Assembly (NCBI GenBank): GCA_017432325.1
Contig: JAFRJJ010000090.1
Location: forward strand, 1 to 64,000
Direction of reading: 5' to 3'
Length of the DNA stretch: 64,000 bases
Source: Solobacterium sp.
GTDB taxonomy: Bacteria > Bacillota_I > Bacilli_A > Erysipelotrichales > Erysipelotrichaceae
This document shows positions 16,361 to 25,159 of the stretch, one piece after another; position 1 is the first letter of the stretch; every line of letters starts with the position of its first letter. Under the pieces are notes generated by a model. The model was not told the origin of the DNA. It worked only from the letters and a program-made list of their open reading frames with translations, and ran no database searches. A program made the position numbers and the translations under genes.

Positions 16361-17581
16361 TTGGCAGTTTGCCTGCCGAAACCGTCGGTACATGCCAGTC
16401 CTGGCGAAAAGCTTCGGTATTACCGGCAGATTAAACAGATCAGCCAGGAAGAGATCAGCAGGATCCTGGGCTGCAAGAATATCTGGTATATCACCAATCT
16501 TGAAAAGGGATTCAACCCAATTTACTATGAGGATGCAGTAAAACTTGCCGGGGTTCTGGATATTGATCCGGATGATCTCCTCACAGAATATACAAGATTC
16601 TGCAGACCGGGATATGGAGAAAGAATCAAGAGGATCCGGTACGAGTATCGCATGTCTCAGGCAGAATTTGCGAATCTGGTCGAGACAAGAAGGGACAATC
16701 TTTCGATCTGGGAAAGCGAGCACCAGAATATTCACCCTGAATATGGCCGGTTCCTGCATCTTAAAATGCTTGCGGAACAAAAAGGATTAGACTTTGCCAG
16801 GCTGATTCAGGATAGTGAGTACTGCGTGGATGATTACAAGAGATTTGTTCAGTCAGATATAGCAAAGAAAATCCGGAACATCCGGGCAGCGTTTGGATGC
16901 TTTATGGAAGAGTTCGGGAAAAAGATGGGTCTTGATAATGCGGCATCAATCATCTCAGAGTGGGAAGCCGGTAATGCAAAGCCGACAAGGAAGAATTTCT
17001 ACAAGCTTCGGGATTTAGCAATATCTGCCGGCATTGATATGGATAAGCTCAACGAAGACCCTGACTTCTATAAGGATGAATATTCCGAGTTTATTGAGAG
17101 AGACTGCGGTGATAAAATCAGATATATCCGTCTTCAGTATGGTGTTTTCATGGAACAGTTTGGCGAGATGATCGGAACGTCAGGCAACACCGTAAGCGAA
17201 TGGGAATCAGGCCACAATATCCCAATGAGAAATTGGTTCCCTGAGATTAAAAAGGCCGCTGAAAATATAGGCATCGACCTGAATGCGATAAACGGTCATC
17301 CGGAAATATACAGGGATCCGTTTACAGAGCTGATTCAGAAACAGGATTCTGCAGCATGGGTAAGAAGAATCCGTAAACAATGTGGTTTATCCGTCGAGGC
17401 CTTTGCCAGGTACCTTGGCGTGAGCAGAAATACTGTATGGCAATGGGAATCCGATCAAGTATTCCGGAAACCAAGCCGGGAATCCTTCAATAAGATTGTA
17501 GAAGTGGCAAAGATGAGAGGAGTTGATATATATGACCCATGGAGAGCAGAGACTATGGCTGATCCGACAGCTTCTGAATGA
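16361..17581 (+). CDS. Protein with five tandem XRE-like helix-turn-helix units
   Basis: The 406 residues divide into five related ~75-80-residue units. Each starts with a G-(E/D)-K-(L/I)-R-x-I-R-like helix, then an E-x-F/I helix and an S-x-W-E-S/A-type recognition helix, followed by a linker (D-Y/F-x-x-F-I/V). The unit starts are GEKLRYYRQIKQISQ, GERIKRIRYEYRMSQ, AKKIRNIRAAFGCFM, GDKIRYIRLQYGVFM and AAWVRRIRKQCGLSV. It should bind DNA, perhaps over a long or repeated site. No ATG is available: the frame is open from 16292 and the first usable start is the TTG at 16361, which has GGAG immediately against it. The 5' end may be lost. It overlaps the next macrodomain gene by 50 bases. Confidence 0.65.
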   Translation: MAVCLPKPSVHASPGEKLRYYRQIKQISQEEISRILGCKNIWYITNLEKGFNPIYYEDAVKLAGVLDIDPDDLLTEYTRFCRPGYGERIKRIRYEYRMSQAEFANLVETRRDNLSIWESEHQNIHPEYGRFLHLKMLAEQKGLDFARLIQDSEYCVDDYKRFVQSDIAKKIRNIRAAFGCFMEEFGKKMGLDNAASIISEWEAGNAKPTRKNFYKLRDLAISAGIDMDKLNEDPDFYKDEYSEFIERDCGDKIRYIRLQYGVFMEQFGEMIGTSGNTVSEWESGHNIPMRNWFPEIKKAAENIGIDLNAINGHPEIYRDPFTELIQKQDSAAWVRRIRKQCGLSVEAFARYLGVSRNTVWQWESDQVFRKPSRESFNKIVEVAKMRGVDIYDPWRAETMADPTASE

Positions 17582-18326
17582 GAGAAAAGACGCTGCAGGC
17601 GTTGAGATCCCCGAAGATGAACAGGAACAGAAGAATCTGCTGAGGGGTCTTATGAATATCCGCATGCCGGATCCCATTGATGACGAGTTTCTAAGAATTC
17701 AGGATGAATACCTGACGGAAGAGAACCTGGCGGAAGGTGTCGTTAAAATTGAGGATCTGACACCGGTTAAGGCGGATGAAAGGCTTTATATCTGGCAGGG
17801 AGATATGTCCAGACTTGCCGTTGACGCTGTTACACTACCAGCAAACTCGGGATTCACTGGATGCTATGTTTATTTACATAATTGTCTGGATAACATTTTG
17901 GGTTCGAAAGCAGGGATTGAGTTAAGGTTATTTACCAATAACATTATTACGAAGCAGGGATATCCGGAGCCTACCGGTCAGGCTAAGATCACTCCTGGCT
18001 TTAACCTCCCGAGCAAGTATATTATCCATACGGTTGGACCTATCGTTCAGGGGCGTCTGACAAAAGAGAATGAACGGATGCTGGCATCCTGCTACAGATC
18101 CATCCTGGAACTGGCGGATCAGAACGATATCAAAACTCTTGCTTTGTGCTGTATTTCAACAGGCGTATTCATGTTTCCGAATCAGAGAGCGGCAGAGATC
18201 GCTGTGGAAACTGTTCGGAAATACCTGGAGGAAACCGGCAGCCAGATTAAGGTCATCTTCAATGTCTTCAAGGACATTGACCTGATGTTCTACAAATACT
18301 ATCTAGGTGAAACGGAAACTGAATAA
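17532..18326 (+). CDS. Zinc-type macrodomain protein, divergent active site
   Basis: The 264 residues are collinear with the truncated gene at 15900 and continue to the full fold: GLMNIRMPDPIDDE, YIWQGDMSRLAVDA, GCYVYLHNCLDN (retaining the Cys-His-Cys pattern I associate with a zinc site), YPEPTGQAKITPGFNLPSKYIIHTVGP and ALCCISTGVFMFPN. The usual VNAANS of the ADP-ribose pocket reads VTLPANS, so an important loop has changed. The family hydrolyses protein-linked ADP-ribose; activity here is uncertain. The ATG at 17532 follows AGAGGAG. The overlap with the five-HTH gene suggests a two-gene operon. A terminator follows. Confidence 0.8.
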   Translation: MTHGEQRLWLIRQLLNERKDAAGVEIPEDEQEQKNLLRGLMNIRMPDPIDDEFLRIQDEYLTEENLAEGVVKIEDLTPVKADERLYIWQGDMSRLAVDAVTLPANSGFTGCYVYLHNCLDNILGSKAGIELRLFTNNIITKQGYPEPTGQAKITPGFNLPSKYIIHTVGPIVQGRLTKENERMLASCYRSILELADQNDIKTLALCCISTGVFMFPNQRAAEIAVETVRKYLEETGSQIKVIFNVFKDIDLMFYKYYLGETETE

Positions 18327-18352
18327 CCAACAACTGAATACTATGAAACTCA

Positions 18353-18389
18353 CGGTCTCGAGCTGTAAAAGGTTCGGGGCCGTTTTTTT
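18353..18389 (+). terminator. Terminator before the conjugative element genes
   Basis: A stem of 11 pairs including GU wobbles (cggtctcgagc / gttcggggccg) is followed by seven T residues. It separates the macrodomain gene from the replication genes. Confidence 0.65.
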
Positions 18390-18427
18390 GTTTCTGAACA
18401 TACGGAAAAGAAAGGAGGGAATGACTC

Positions 18428-19189
18428 ATGGCAGTCTTCCGAGTGAAGAAAAACGAAAACTTTACCACGATGTGCAACATTCACCTGCGGGATAAAAGCC
18501 TGTCTCTCAAGGCGAAGGGAATGCTATCGATCTTTCTGAGCCTTCCGGATGAATGGCACTATTCGGTCAAAGGTCTTGCCGGGATCTGTCAGGAAGGTCC
18601 GGACTGCATCAGAAGTGTTCTGAAGGAACTTGAATCAGCCGGATATCTGGTGCGAAGGCGCACCAGAAAAGAAAACGGGCAGCTTGGAGATGCAGAATAT
18701 CTGATTTTTGAAACGCCTCAGCCGAAGAATGATGAAGATCTCACATGTGCTTCTTCTGTACAGGCACCACCTGCGCAGGAACCACCTATGCAGGAAAATC
18801 CAGTACAGGTGAAACCTGTGCAGAATGATCCGACAGGAATAAAGAAAGAAGAAGTTATTACAGAAGAATCAATAACAGATCTATTAAATACAGATCAATC
18901 AAAGAAAGAGCGAGGAGAAAGCCCCCGTCACAAGTATGGGCAGTATAAGAATGTGCTTCTGAGTGATGAGGACTTCGAAAAGCTGAAGGCAGAGTTTCCG
19001 GCAGATTACGAAGATCGGATTGATAACCTGTCAGAATACATGGCTTCTACAGGCAGGTCCTACAAGAACCACCTGGTTACTATCCGGAGATGGTCAAGAA
19101 GAGATGTTGTGCGCAAACCTCACCAGCAAACTTCCTCTCCCACCTACAGTGCCGATAGATACGAAACGACGAAAAGGAGAAGTTTATGA
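18428..19189 (+). CDS. Helix-turn-helix replication-initiation-type protein of the element
   Basis: The 253-residue protein opens with the block VKKNENFTTMCNIHLRDK and then LSLKAKGMLSIFLSLP, typical of element-borne replisome-organiser/RepA-like proteins. A winged-helix follows (YSVKGLAGICQEGPDCIRSVLKELESAGYLVRR). A variable Pro/Gln-rich linker precedes a C-terminal helical domain (YEDRIDNLSEYMASTGRSYKNHLVTIRRW) also found in replication proteins. It should bind the element's origin. A GGAGG precedes the ATG, and the stop overlaps the next start by 4 bases. Confidence 0.75.
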   Translation: MAVFRVKKNENFTTMCNIHLRDKSLSLKAKGMLSIFLSLPDEWHYSVKGLAGICQEGPDCIRSVLKELESAGYLVRRRTRKENGQLGDAEYLIFETPQPKNDEDLTCASSVQAPPAQEPPMQENPVQVKPVQNDPTGIKKEEVITEESITDLLNTDQSKKERGESPRHKYGQYKNVLLSDEDFEKLKAEFPADYEDRIDNLSEYMASTGRSYKNHLVTIRRWSRRDVVRKPHQQTSSPTYSADRYETTKRRSL

Positions 19190-20046
19190 CTGACATGAGA
19201 TCCATTCTTGGTGTGATGGCCGAACGGAACAAAATGGAGCCGGAAGAAATATCTGAAGGCACATACCGAGCTGATGACGGTCTGCTCCACTGCAAGGTTT
19301 GTGATCAGCCGGTGCAGCATCGACTCGATATCGGCGGAACGGTCCATCTTGTCCGCTGCATATGTCGCTGTGATGAAGAAAGACGTAAGCGTGAAGAGGA
19401 AGAGGAACGTCAACGCCGCGAACGCATGTATATTGCATCGCTGAAAGCAAACGGAATCCAGGAACAGCATTTCTACTCCTGGACTTTCGCAAATGCTGAA
19501 CAAAACGGTGATATTCGGATGGCACAAAGGTATGTGAGTCAGTGGGAAAAAGCCAAAGAACAGAATCTTGGCTTGCTTCTTTGGGGCGGTGTCGGTACCG
19601 GAAAGACATATATCGCAGCATGTATCGCAAACGCTTTGATTGAGCAGAAGGTGCCGGTTCTGATGACAAACTTCTCCAAAGTGCTGAATCAGATGGGAGC
19701 TATGTATTCTGAGGATCGATACAAATACATCTCTGATTTCTCAAAGTTCCCGTTGCTGATCATTGATGACCTTGGTGTAGAGAGAAGCACCGAATATGTC
19801 CGGGAACAGATCTTTGCCATTATCGATGAGCGATATAAAGCCAATCTGCCGCTGATCGTTACAACCAATCTCACGATTGATGAGCTTAGTGACCCGAAAG
19901 ATGTGGCAGATGCCCGGATCTACAGCAGACTTCTGGAGATGTGTGCTCCGATTCAGATCAGAGGATCCGACCGGCGTCAGAAAGCTGGAGACGCGAAGAT
20001 TGACCTGGCGCAGCAGATGCTGTTTGAAAGCGAGGTGAGCCGATGA
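19186..20046 (+). CDS. DnaC/IstB-like ATPase (helicase loader)
   Basis: In 286 residues there is a cysteine-rich N-terminal segment (CKVC...CICRC, a probable zinc site), a highly charged helix (about 65-80), and an AAA+ domain. The AAA+ domain has Walker A GGVGTGKTY, Walker B LLIIDDLGVE, sensor 1 VTTNLT and an arginine at the R-x-x-SRLLEMC end. This is the DnaC-type helicase loader found beside Rep-like genes in such elements. It overlaps both neighbours by 4 bases, indicating one operon. Confidence 0.85.
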   Translation: MTDMRSILGVMAERNKMEPEEISEGTYRADDGLLHCKVCDQPVQHRLDIGGTVHLVRCICRCDEERRKREEEEERQRRERMYIASLKANGIQEQHFYSWTFANAEQNGDIRMAQRYVSQWEKAKEQNLGLLLWGGVGTGKTYIAACIANALIEQKVPVLMTNFSKVLNQMGAMYSEDRYKYISDFSKFPLLIIDDLGVERSTEYVREQIFAIIDERYKANLPLIVTTNLTIDELSDPKDVADARIYSRLLEMCAPIQIRGSDRRQKAGDAKIDLAQQMLFESEVSR

Positions 20047-20870
20047 AAAGCAGCACAGAAATCATATCAATCGTCAATCAGAAAGGAGGGACAGCTAAAA
20101 CAACTACAGCGGAAAACTTAGGAATCGGCCTAGCAAGAGAAGGAAAACGAGTACTGCTTGTCGATACAGATCCTCAGGCATCTTTAACCATTGCTTTAGG
20201 CCACCCAAATCCGGATGACCTGCCATTTACCCTGACAGAGATGATGAAGCTCACCATGGATGAGACTCTGAGCGATCCGGTCGCTGGAATTCTTCGTCAT
20301 GAGGAAGGTGTGGATCTGATACCGGCAAATATCTCTTTAGCCGGACTTGAGGTTTCCCTGGTCAACACCATGAACCGGGAAAGGATCCTGAAACAGCTGT
20401 TGGATCAAGTCAAAGCCAATTATGACTACATTCTGCTGGATTGTATGCCATCACTGGGGATGATGACGGTCAATGCACTTGCGGCTTCTAACAGTGCTCT
20501 GATCCCGGTCCAGCCGAATTATCTGTCAGCCAAAGGTCTTGAGCAGTTACTCGGTACTATCAACAAGGTCAAACGGCAGTTGAATCCAAAGCTGAAGATC
20601 GATGGAATTCTACTAACTATGGTGGACAGCAGAACTAACTACACAAAAGAAATCAGTTCGCTGATCCGCGATACTTACGGAGGCCATATTAAAGTCTTCC
20701 AGACAGAAATTCCCCGATCGATCAGGGCGGCTGAGATATCGGCAGAGGGCAAAAGCATATTTTCTTACGACCCCAAAGGAAAAGTCGCTGACGCATACGG
20801 AAAGCTAACGAAGGAGGTGATGATGAATGCAGAGAAAAGGCGCAAACGTCAGCTTGAAGAGTGTCGATGA
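20043..20870 (+). CDS. parA: ParA-family partition ATPase
   Basis: The 275-residue protein has the deviant Walker A of ParA/Soj (KGGTAKTTTAENLG), a VDTDPQASLT motif and a LLDCMPSLGMMTVNAL Walker B. With the ParB gene that follows, overlapping by 44 bases, it should segregate or stabilise the element when it exists as a circle. The ATG at 20043 overlaps the end of the dnaC-like gene. Confidence 0.9.
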   Translation: MKSSTEIISIVNQKGGTAKTTTAENLGIGLAREGKRVLLVDTDPQASLTIALGHPNPDDLPFTLTEMMKLTMDETLSDPVAGILRHEEGVDLIPANISLAGLEVSLVNTMNRERILKQLLDQVKANYDYILLDCMPSLGMMTVNALAASNSALIPVQPNYLSAKGLEQLLGTINKVKRQLNPKLKIDGILLTMVDSRTNYTKEISSLIRDTYGGHIKVFQTEIPRSIRAAEISAEGKSIFSYDPKGKVADAYGKLTKEVMMNAEKRRKRQLEECR

Positions 20871-21750
20871 CCTTTTCTCCACCCAGGAAGAAAGAGATAC
20901 GACCGAACATGTTCAGGAGATTCCGCTTTCAGAGCTGCATCCTTTTAAGAATCATCCGTTCAAAGTCCTGGATGATGAAGCAATGCAGAAAACAGTTGAG
21001 AGTATCAAAGAGTATGGAGTCCTGACACCCGCTATTGCAAGGCCCAGACCTGAAGGAGGTTATGAACTGATCTCCGGGCATCGGAGGCATCATGCTTCAG
21101 AACTTGCCGGTAAAGAAACAATGCCTGTCATTGTCAGGAACATGGACGATGATGCCGCGACGATCCTGATGGTGGATTCCAATTTGCAGCGGGAGGAAAT
21201 CCTGCCGAGTGAACGAGCCAAGGCATACAAAATGAAGCTTGAAGCTATAAAACATCAGGGAGAGAGATCGGATTTAACTTCTGCCCAAGTTGGTCAGAAG
21301 TTGAAATGGGCTATAGATCAAGTCGCTGATGAGGCAGATACCAGCAAAACACAGGTACAGCGTTATATTCGCCTGACCAACCTTACTCCGGAACTTCAGG
21401 ATATGGTGGATGACAAGAAAATCTCCTTCAATCCGGCGGTCGAGCTTTCATACCTAAAGCCGGAGGAACAGGACATGTTCCTGGAGGCAATGGAAACAGC
21501 GCAGGTTGCTCCTTCGCTTTCCCAGGCACAGCGCATGAAGAAACTGAGCCAGCAAGGCCAACTGACTATGGAAGCCATGGAGGATATGTTATCTGAGGAC
21601 AAGAAAGCCCCGCTGGACCGAGTGGTATTTGATCAGAATCAGATCCGGAAGTATTTCCCGAAATCTTATACAACCAGGCAGATGCAGGAAAAGATTATTC
21701 AGCTGCTGGAACAGTGGCAAAGAAAACAGCAAAGGGATATGGAGCGTTAA
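20827..21750 (+). CDS. parB: ParB-family partition protein
   Basis: The 307 residues begin with the ParB N-terminal domain: IPLSELHPFKNHPFKV, YELISGHRRHHASELAG (the GHRR motif) and NLQREEILPSERAKAYKMK. An HTH centred on DTSKTQVQRYIRL follows, with a helical C-terminal part. The start at 20827 lies inside the end of parA, with AAGGAGG 8 bases ahead. No clear parS-like repeat was found by eye near the gene. Confidence 0.88.
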   Translation: MQRKGANVSLKSVDDLFSTQEERDTTEHVQEIPLSELHPFKNHPFKVLDDEAMQKTVESIKEYGVLTPAIARPRPEGGYELISGHRRHHASELAGKETMPVIVRNMDDDAATILMVDSNLQREEILPSERAKAYKMKLEAIKHQGERSDLTSAQVGQKLKWAIDQVADEADTSKTQVQRYIRLTNLTPELQDMVDDKKISFNPAVELSYLKPEEQDMFLEAMETAQVAPSLSQAQRMKKLSQQGQLTMEAMEDMLSEDKKAPLDRVVFDQNQIRKYFPKSYTTRQMQEKIIQLLEQWQRKQQRDMER

Positions 21751-21756
21751 AAAGGT

Positions 21757-22386
21757 ATGACAAATGAATATGGAGTGAATGTGCAGCTTTCTTATAACAG
21801 GAACGCTGCTTATTTTTTGCCCAAATACAGAGAGGAGTTTGAGAAGATGATGAAACAGAAAGGGAAAACTACCACACCGATTGAGATCAGCATCGCAGAG
21901 TCACTTTGCCGAATCGCTGATTCTCTGGAGGAACTGATCGACATGGCAAAGGAACAGAACTCATGCGATTGCTGCAGCAAAGAAACTGATCAGGACATTG
22001 AGGATTATCTGGATCAGCTTCTGTCTCCGTCGAGGAAGAAGACATCTCCTGATGAAATCTTCGCCGTATCGATTGACCCTGCAAAGCAACCTGAGAAGGT
22101 ACCGATTGGCAGATTTGATGAATATGAAACTTTCACGGTGGACGATGAAGTCATCTTTGAGATTCCGAATACGGATATGGCTGTTTCCTGCAGTTCCGGA
22201 AAACTGATTGAGATCGGCGGACATCAATATCTGTTCGGACAGGGCCTGGTTGTTCTGCTGGATCCAGATGATGAGCTTCGAGAATTCCAGGAAAAAGACT
22301 TTCAGAAAGTTCTCAGATTTCTGGACACTGCCAAAAGAACAATTCTCTGCGGATCAGCGAAAAAAGACGTATATCGTCTCAAATAA
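21757..22386 (+). CDS. Element protein of unknown function
   Basis: I do not recognise this 209-residue protein. It has a helical first third (YREEFEKMMKQKG, SIAESLCRIADSLEELIDMAKE) with a CDCC cysteine cluster. A beta-rich second half follows (YETFTVDDEVIFEIP, YLFGQGLVVLLDPDDE), then a final helix. The ATG has no good ribosome site; a GTG at 21781 preceded by GGAG is a plausible alternative start. It lies between parB and the DUF5688 gene in one orientation, so it is part of the same transcription unit. Confidence 0.65.
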   Translation: MTNEYGVNVQLSYNRNAAYFLPKYREEFEKMMKQKGKTTTPIEISIAESLCRIADSLEELIDMAKEQNSCDCCSKETDQDIEDYLDQLLSPSRKKTSPDEIFAVSIDPAKQPEKVPIGRFDEYETFTVDDEVIFEIPNTDMAVSCSSGKLIEIGGHQYLFGQGLVVLLDPDDELREFQEKDFQKVLRFLDTAKRTILCGSAKKDVYRLK

Positions 22387-22397
22387 GGAGGTAACAG

Positions 22398-23975
22398 ATG
22401 GATTACGAAGAATTTTTGAACAGCCTGAAAAATGACTTGCAGAACTACTATTCTAACGCCGGTATTACCATTGAAAATGCCGATGTTCAGAAGATGCAGG
22501 GTGAATCCTACCAGGGCCTGCAGATTAAGAGAGATGGATCTAATGTTGGGATCACCATGGACATGCACAATTTCTTTGCAGAGCTTGAAGATGGCATCCC
22601 CTATCACGATGTGATGCTGGATGTCAGGGATGCAGTATCTGAAGCGCTCAACCGTTCTCTTTTGATGAATGTGGATGTCGGCAAGCTGTCCAATTATGAG
22701 GAAATGAAACGCAGCCTGATGGTACAGCTTGTTTCCACAGAGAAGAATAAAGAGATGCTTTCAAGAGTACCTCATAAGGAAATGGCGGATATGTCGATGA
22801 TATATCGCTTTGATCTTGGAGATACGGGCAACAGCAATGCAACGATTCTTGTAACCAACCAGATGCTCCAGAATTACGGAATCACGCCGGATCAGCTCCA
22901 TGAAGATGCGATGAACTACGCACCGATGGCGCATCCTGCTTCGATCCGCAGTATGGAGAGTGTTCTCTTCGGGATTCCGGAAGAAGAATCTATGATTCCG
23001 GAAGGTGTGCCAAAACTCTTTGTGGCAACAAATGAAAGGTCAATGAACGGAGCAGGAGTCATTACCTACCCGGATTTTATGGATCAGGCGGCTGAAAAGA
23101 TGGGCGGCAGCTTCTATATCCTGCCTTCGTCAATTCATGAGGTCCTTATCCTGAAAGAATCGCCGGATGTTGATGTGAATACTCTGGTGGATATGGTGAC
23201 AAACATCAATGCCACTCAGGTGATGCCGGCAGACCAGCTGACAGACAATGTTTATCACTTTGATGCAGAGGCACGAGTCTTTGAAACAGCACACAGTTTT
23301 GAAGAACGTATTAACTCAGAGCATGCCTCGCATAATCAGATTGTTGAAGCCATGGAGGCTGCCGGATACTATCTCGATCCGATCGAAAGCACACCTGACA
23401 ATCTCCGTTTCGTACATGAAGGCGGAGTCATGCAGATGGAAAGCTGGGAGGCAGCTGAGGAATGGCTGAACGGCGTGGTATTTGATGATCCGGACGTATC
23501 GGACAAGGTGGAAAGAATTCTCCATCCTGAAGAATTCAAGATGGATGTTCTGCTTGTAGAACCGGGAAAGTATCCACAGCGTGTTCAGATCGGAACAGAA
23601 CTGGAAGATCTGCAGAAAGCAGTCGGCGGACCTATTGAAGTAACGTATCCCTTTGATGATCCGGTGGGCATTATCTGCAATGAAGAGGGAAAACTGAATG
23701 GCATGGATCTGAATCGTGCCTTATACGATGATGAAGGACGGGTAAGCGATATTATTGCCGGTCCTTTTCTTGTAACCGGACTCACAGATGACAACTTCCA
23801 GTCCCTCACAGATGACCAGATGGTTATGTTTGAAGATAAATTCCATTCTCCCGAGACATTTATCAGAATGGGCCGGAGTATCATGGCTATTCCTGTTCCG
23901 GATGATGTTGTCCGTGAAAAAGCTGAAGGCATGAAGCCCAGGGAAAAACCTGCACCTGATATTGAAGCCCGGTAA
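22398..23975 (+). CDS. DUF5688-family protein of the conjugative element
   Basis: The 525-residue protein starts with the DUF5688 pattern (MDYEEFLNSLKNDLQNYY, YQGLQIKRDGSNVGITMDMHNFF, DMSMIYRFDLG and NATILVTNQMLQNYGIT). This family is common in Bacillota conjugative elements and has no established activity. The C-terminal third is acidic and ends in a VREKAEGMKPREKPAPDI tail. AGGAGG precedes the ATG. Confidence 0.72.
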   Translation: MDYEEFLNSLKNDLQNYYSNAGITIENADVQKMQGESYQGLQIKRDGSNVGITMDMHNFFAELEDGIPYHDVMLDVRDAVSEALNRSLLMNVDVGKLSNYEEMKRSLMVQLVSTEKNKEMLSRVPHKEMADMSMIYRFDLGDTGNSNATILVTNQMLQNYGITPDQLHEDAMNYAPMAHPASIRSMESVLFGIPEEESMIPEGVPKLFVATNERSMNGAGVITYPDFMDQAAEKMGGSFYILPSSIHEVLILKESPDVDVNTLVDMVTNINATQVMPADQLTDNVYHFDAEARVFETAHSFEERINSEHASHNQIVEAMEAAGYYLDPIESTPDNLRFVHEGGVMQMESWEAAEEWLNGVVFDDPDVSDKVERILHPEEFKMDVLLVEPGKYPQRVQIGTELEDLQKAVGGPIEVTYPFDDPVGIICNEEGKLNGMDLNRALYDDEGRVSDIIAGPFLVTGLTDDNFQSLTDDQMVMFEDKFHSPETFIRMGRSIMAIPVPDDVVREKAEGMKPREKPAPDIEAR

Positions 23976-23989
23976 GGAGGTGATGCTGC

Positions 23990-24478
23990 TTGCAGGAGGA
24001 AATCGAAAACCGTACCGTCAATCTTGCGGTCACAACGACAAGACTCAGCGGCCGGGTACTGATGGATGCACTTCGAATGTACCTCCGTCACAGAGACCTG
24101 AAAAAAAGCAGAAATCAACAGACAAAAGATGATCATCCGCACGGTGAACAGACTGTAAAGGACCTGATCGGACAGAATCAGGGAGTCACCAGTATTCCGC
24201 TGGATGATATCCGCATCCGGGATTTCAGTCAGGCTGCGAGGAAATACGGCGTGGACTTTGCTGTGACAAAGGACAAGACAATAACGCCACCCAGATATGT
24301 GGTGTTCTTCAAGGCCAGAGATACGGATGCCTTAAAACAGATCCTGGGGGAATTGACACAGAAGCAGCTGAATCAAAAGGAACGTCCCAGCCTGATTAAA
24401 CAGCTGGCCAAGATCAAAAATATGGTTAAGGCCATTCCCTCCAAGGCGCGTAGACATGAGCAGGAGCACGATCGTTGA
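23990..24478 (+). CDS. pcfB: PcfB-family (DUF3801) conjugation protein
   Basis: The 162-residue basic protein has the PcfB/DUF3801 features: VNLAVTTTRLSGRVLMDALRMYLRH near the start, then the strand-helix block IRIRDFSQAARKYGVDFAVTKDK, PPRYVVFFKARDTDALKQIL, and a lysine-rich tail. In pCF10, PcfB works with the coupling protein to deliver the relaxase. The start is a TTG after AGGAGGTG. The stop overlaps the TTG start of the coupling-protein gene. Confidence 0.8.
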   Translation: MQEEIENRTVNLAVTTTRLSGRVLMDALRMYLRHRDLKKSRNQQTKDDHPHGEQTVKDLIGQNQGVTSIPLDDIRIRDFSQAARKYGVDFAVTKDKTITPPRYVVFFKARDTDALKQILGELTQKQLNQKERPSLIKQLAKIKNMVKAIPSKARRHEQEHDR

Positions 24479-25159
24479 GTAATCGGGCAAAGAAGCAGCT
24501 GATCCTGCACATTCCGTATGTGATCATGGGACTGATTGCGACCAATCTCGGAGAAGCATGGCGGCTGGCGGAAGGAGCGAGTATCTCAGAAAAAGTACTA
24601 AGCCTGATGGCAACGCTTCAGACGGCATTCGCAAACCCGCTGCCAAGCTTCCATCCAATGGATCTTCTGGTTGGTGCCGGATGTGCAGTGATCCTCAGAA
24701 TTGCTGTTTATATGAAAGGGAAAAACGCGAAGAAATACAGGCATAATACCGAGTATGGATCTGCCCGTTGGGGTACTGGAAAAGACATTGAACCGTTTGA
24801 AGATCCGGTTTTTCAGAACAATGTGATTCTGACGAAAACGGAGCGGCTGATGATGTCAAACCGGCCGAAAAATCCGGGAAACGCGAGAAATAAGAATGTC
24901 CTGATTGTCGGTGGATCCGGTTCTGGTAAAACGAGATTCTGGCTGAAACCGAACCTGCTTCAGATGCACAGCTCATACGTCATAACCGATCCGAAAGCCA
25001 GTGTCCTGAATGAGTGTGGAGCCGCCCTGGAAAGAGGTGCTCCGCTACTGGACGATAAGGGGAATCCGGTCAAAGACAAAAACGGCAGAACGATCTATGA
25101 GCCTTATGAAATCAAGGTGTTCAACAGTATCAATTTCAAAAAGTCGATGCACTACAATC
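24475..25159 (+). CDS. VirD4-like type IV coupling protein, 5' exon (interrupted by intron)
   Basis: This exon encodes the first 228 residues of a TraG/VirD4-type coupling protein. It has two N-terminal hydrophobic segments (about 10-30 and 60-80), then TEYGSARWGTGKDIEPF, Walker A VGGSGSGKTRFWLKPNL, and VITDPKASVLNECG. The coding frame stops matching after KSMHYN, where an intron-type GTGCG begins at 25160. Joined to the second exon at 27861, the frame reads HYN-P-FAYIHSEKDIL with no shift and gives a 604-residue protein, the usual size. The protein links the relaxosome to the secretion channel. Confidence 0.85.

Noticed and set aside
19186..20046. IstB-type transposition helper (IS21) instead of a replication protein
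   Set aside because: The ATPase lies between Rep-like and ParA genes with no IS21 transposase, so the DnaC-like helicase-loader reading fits better.
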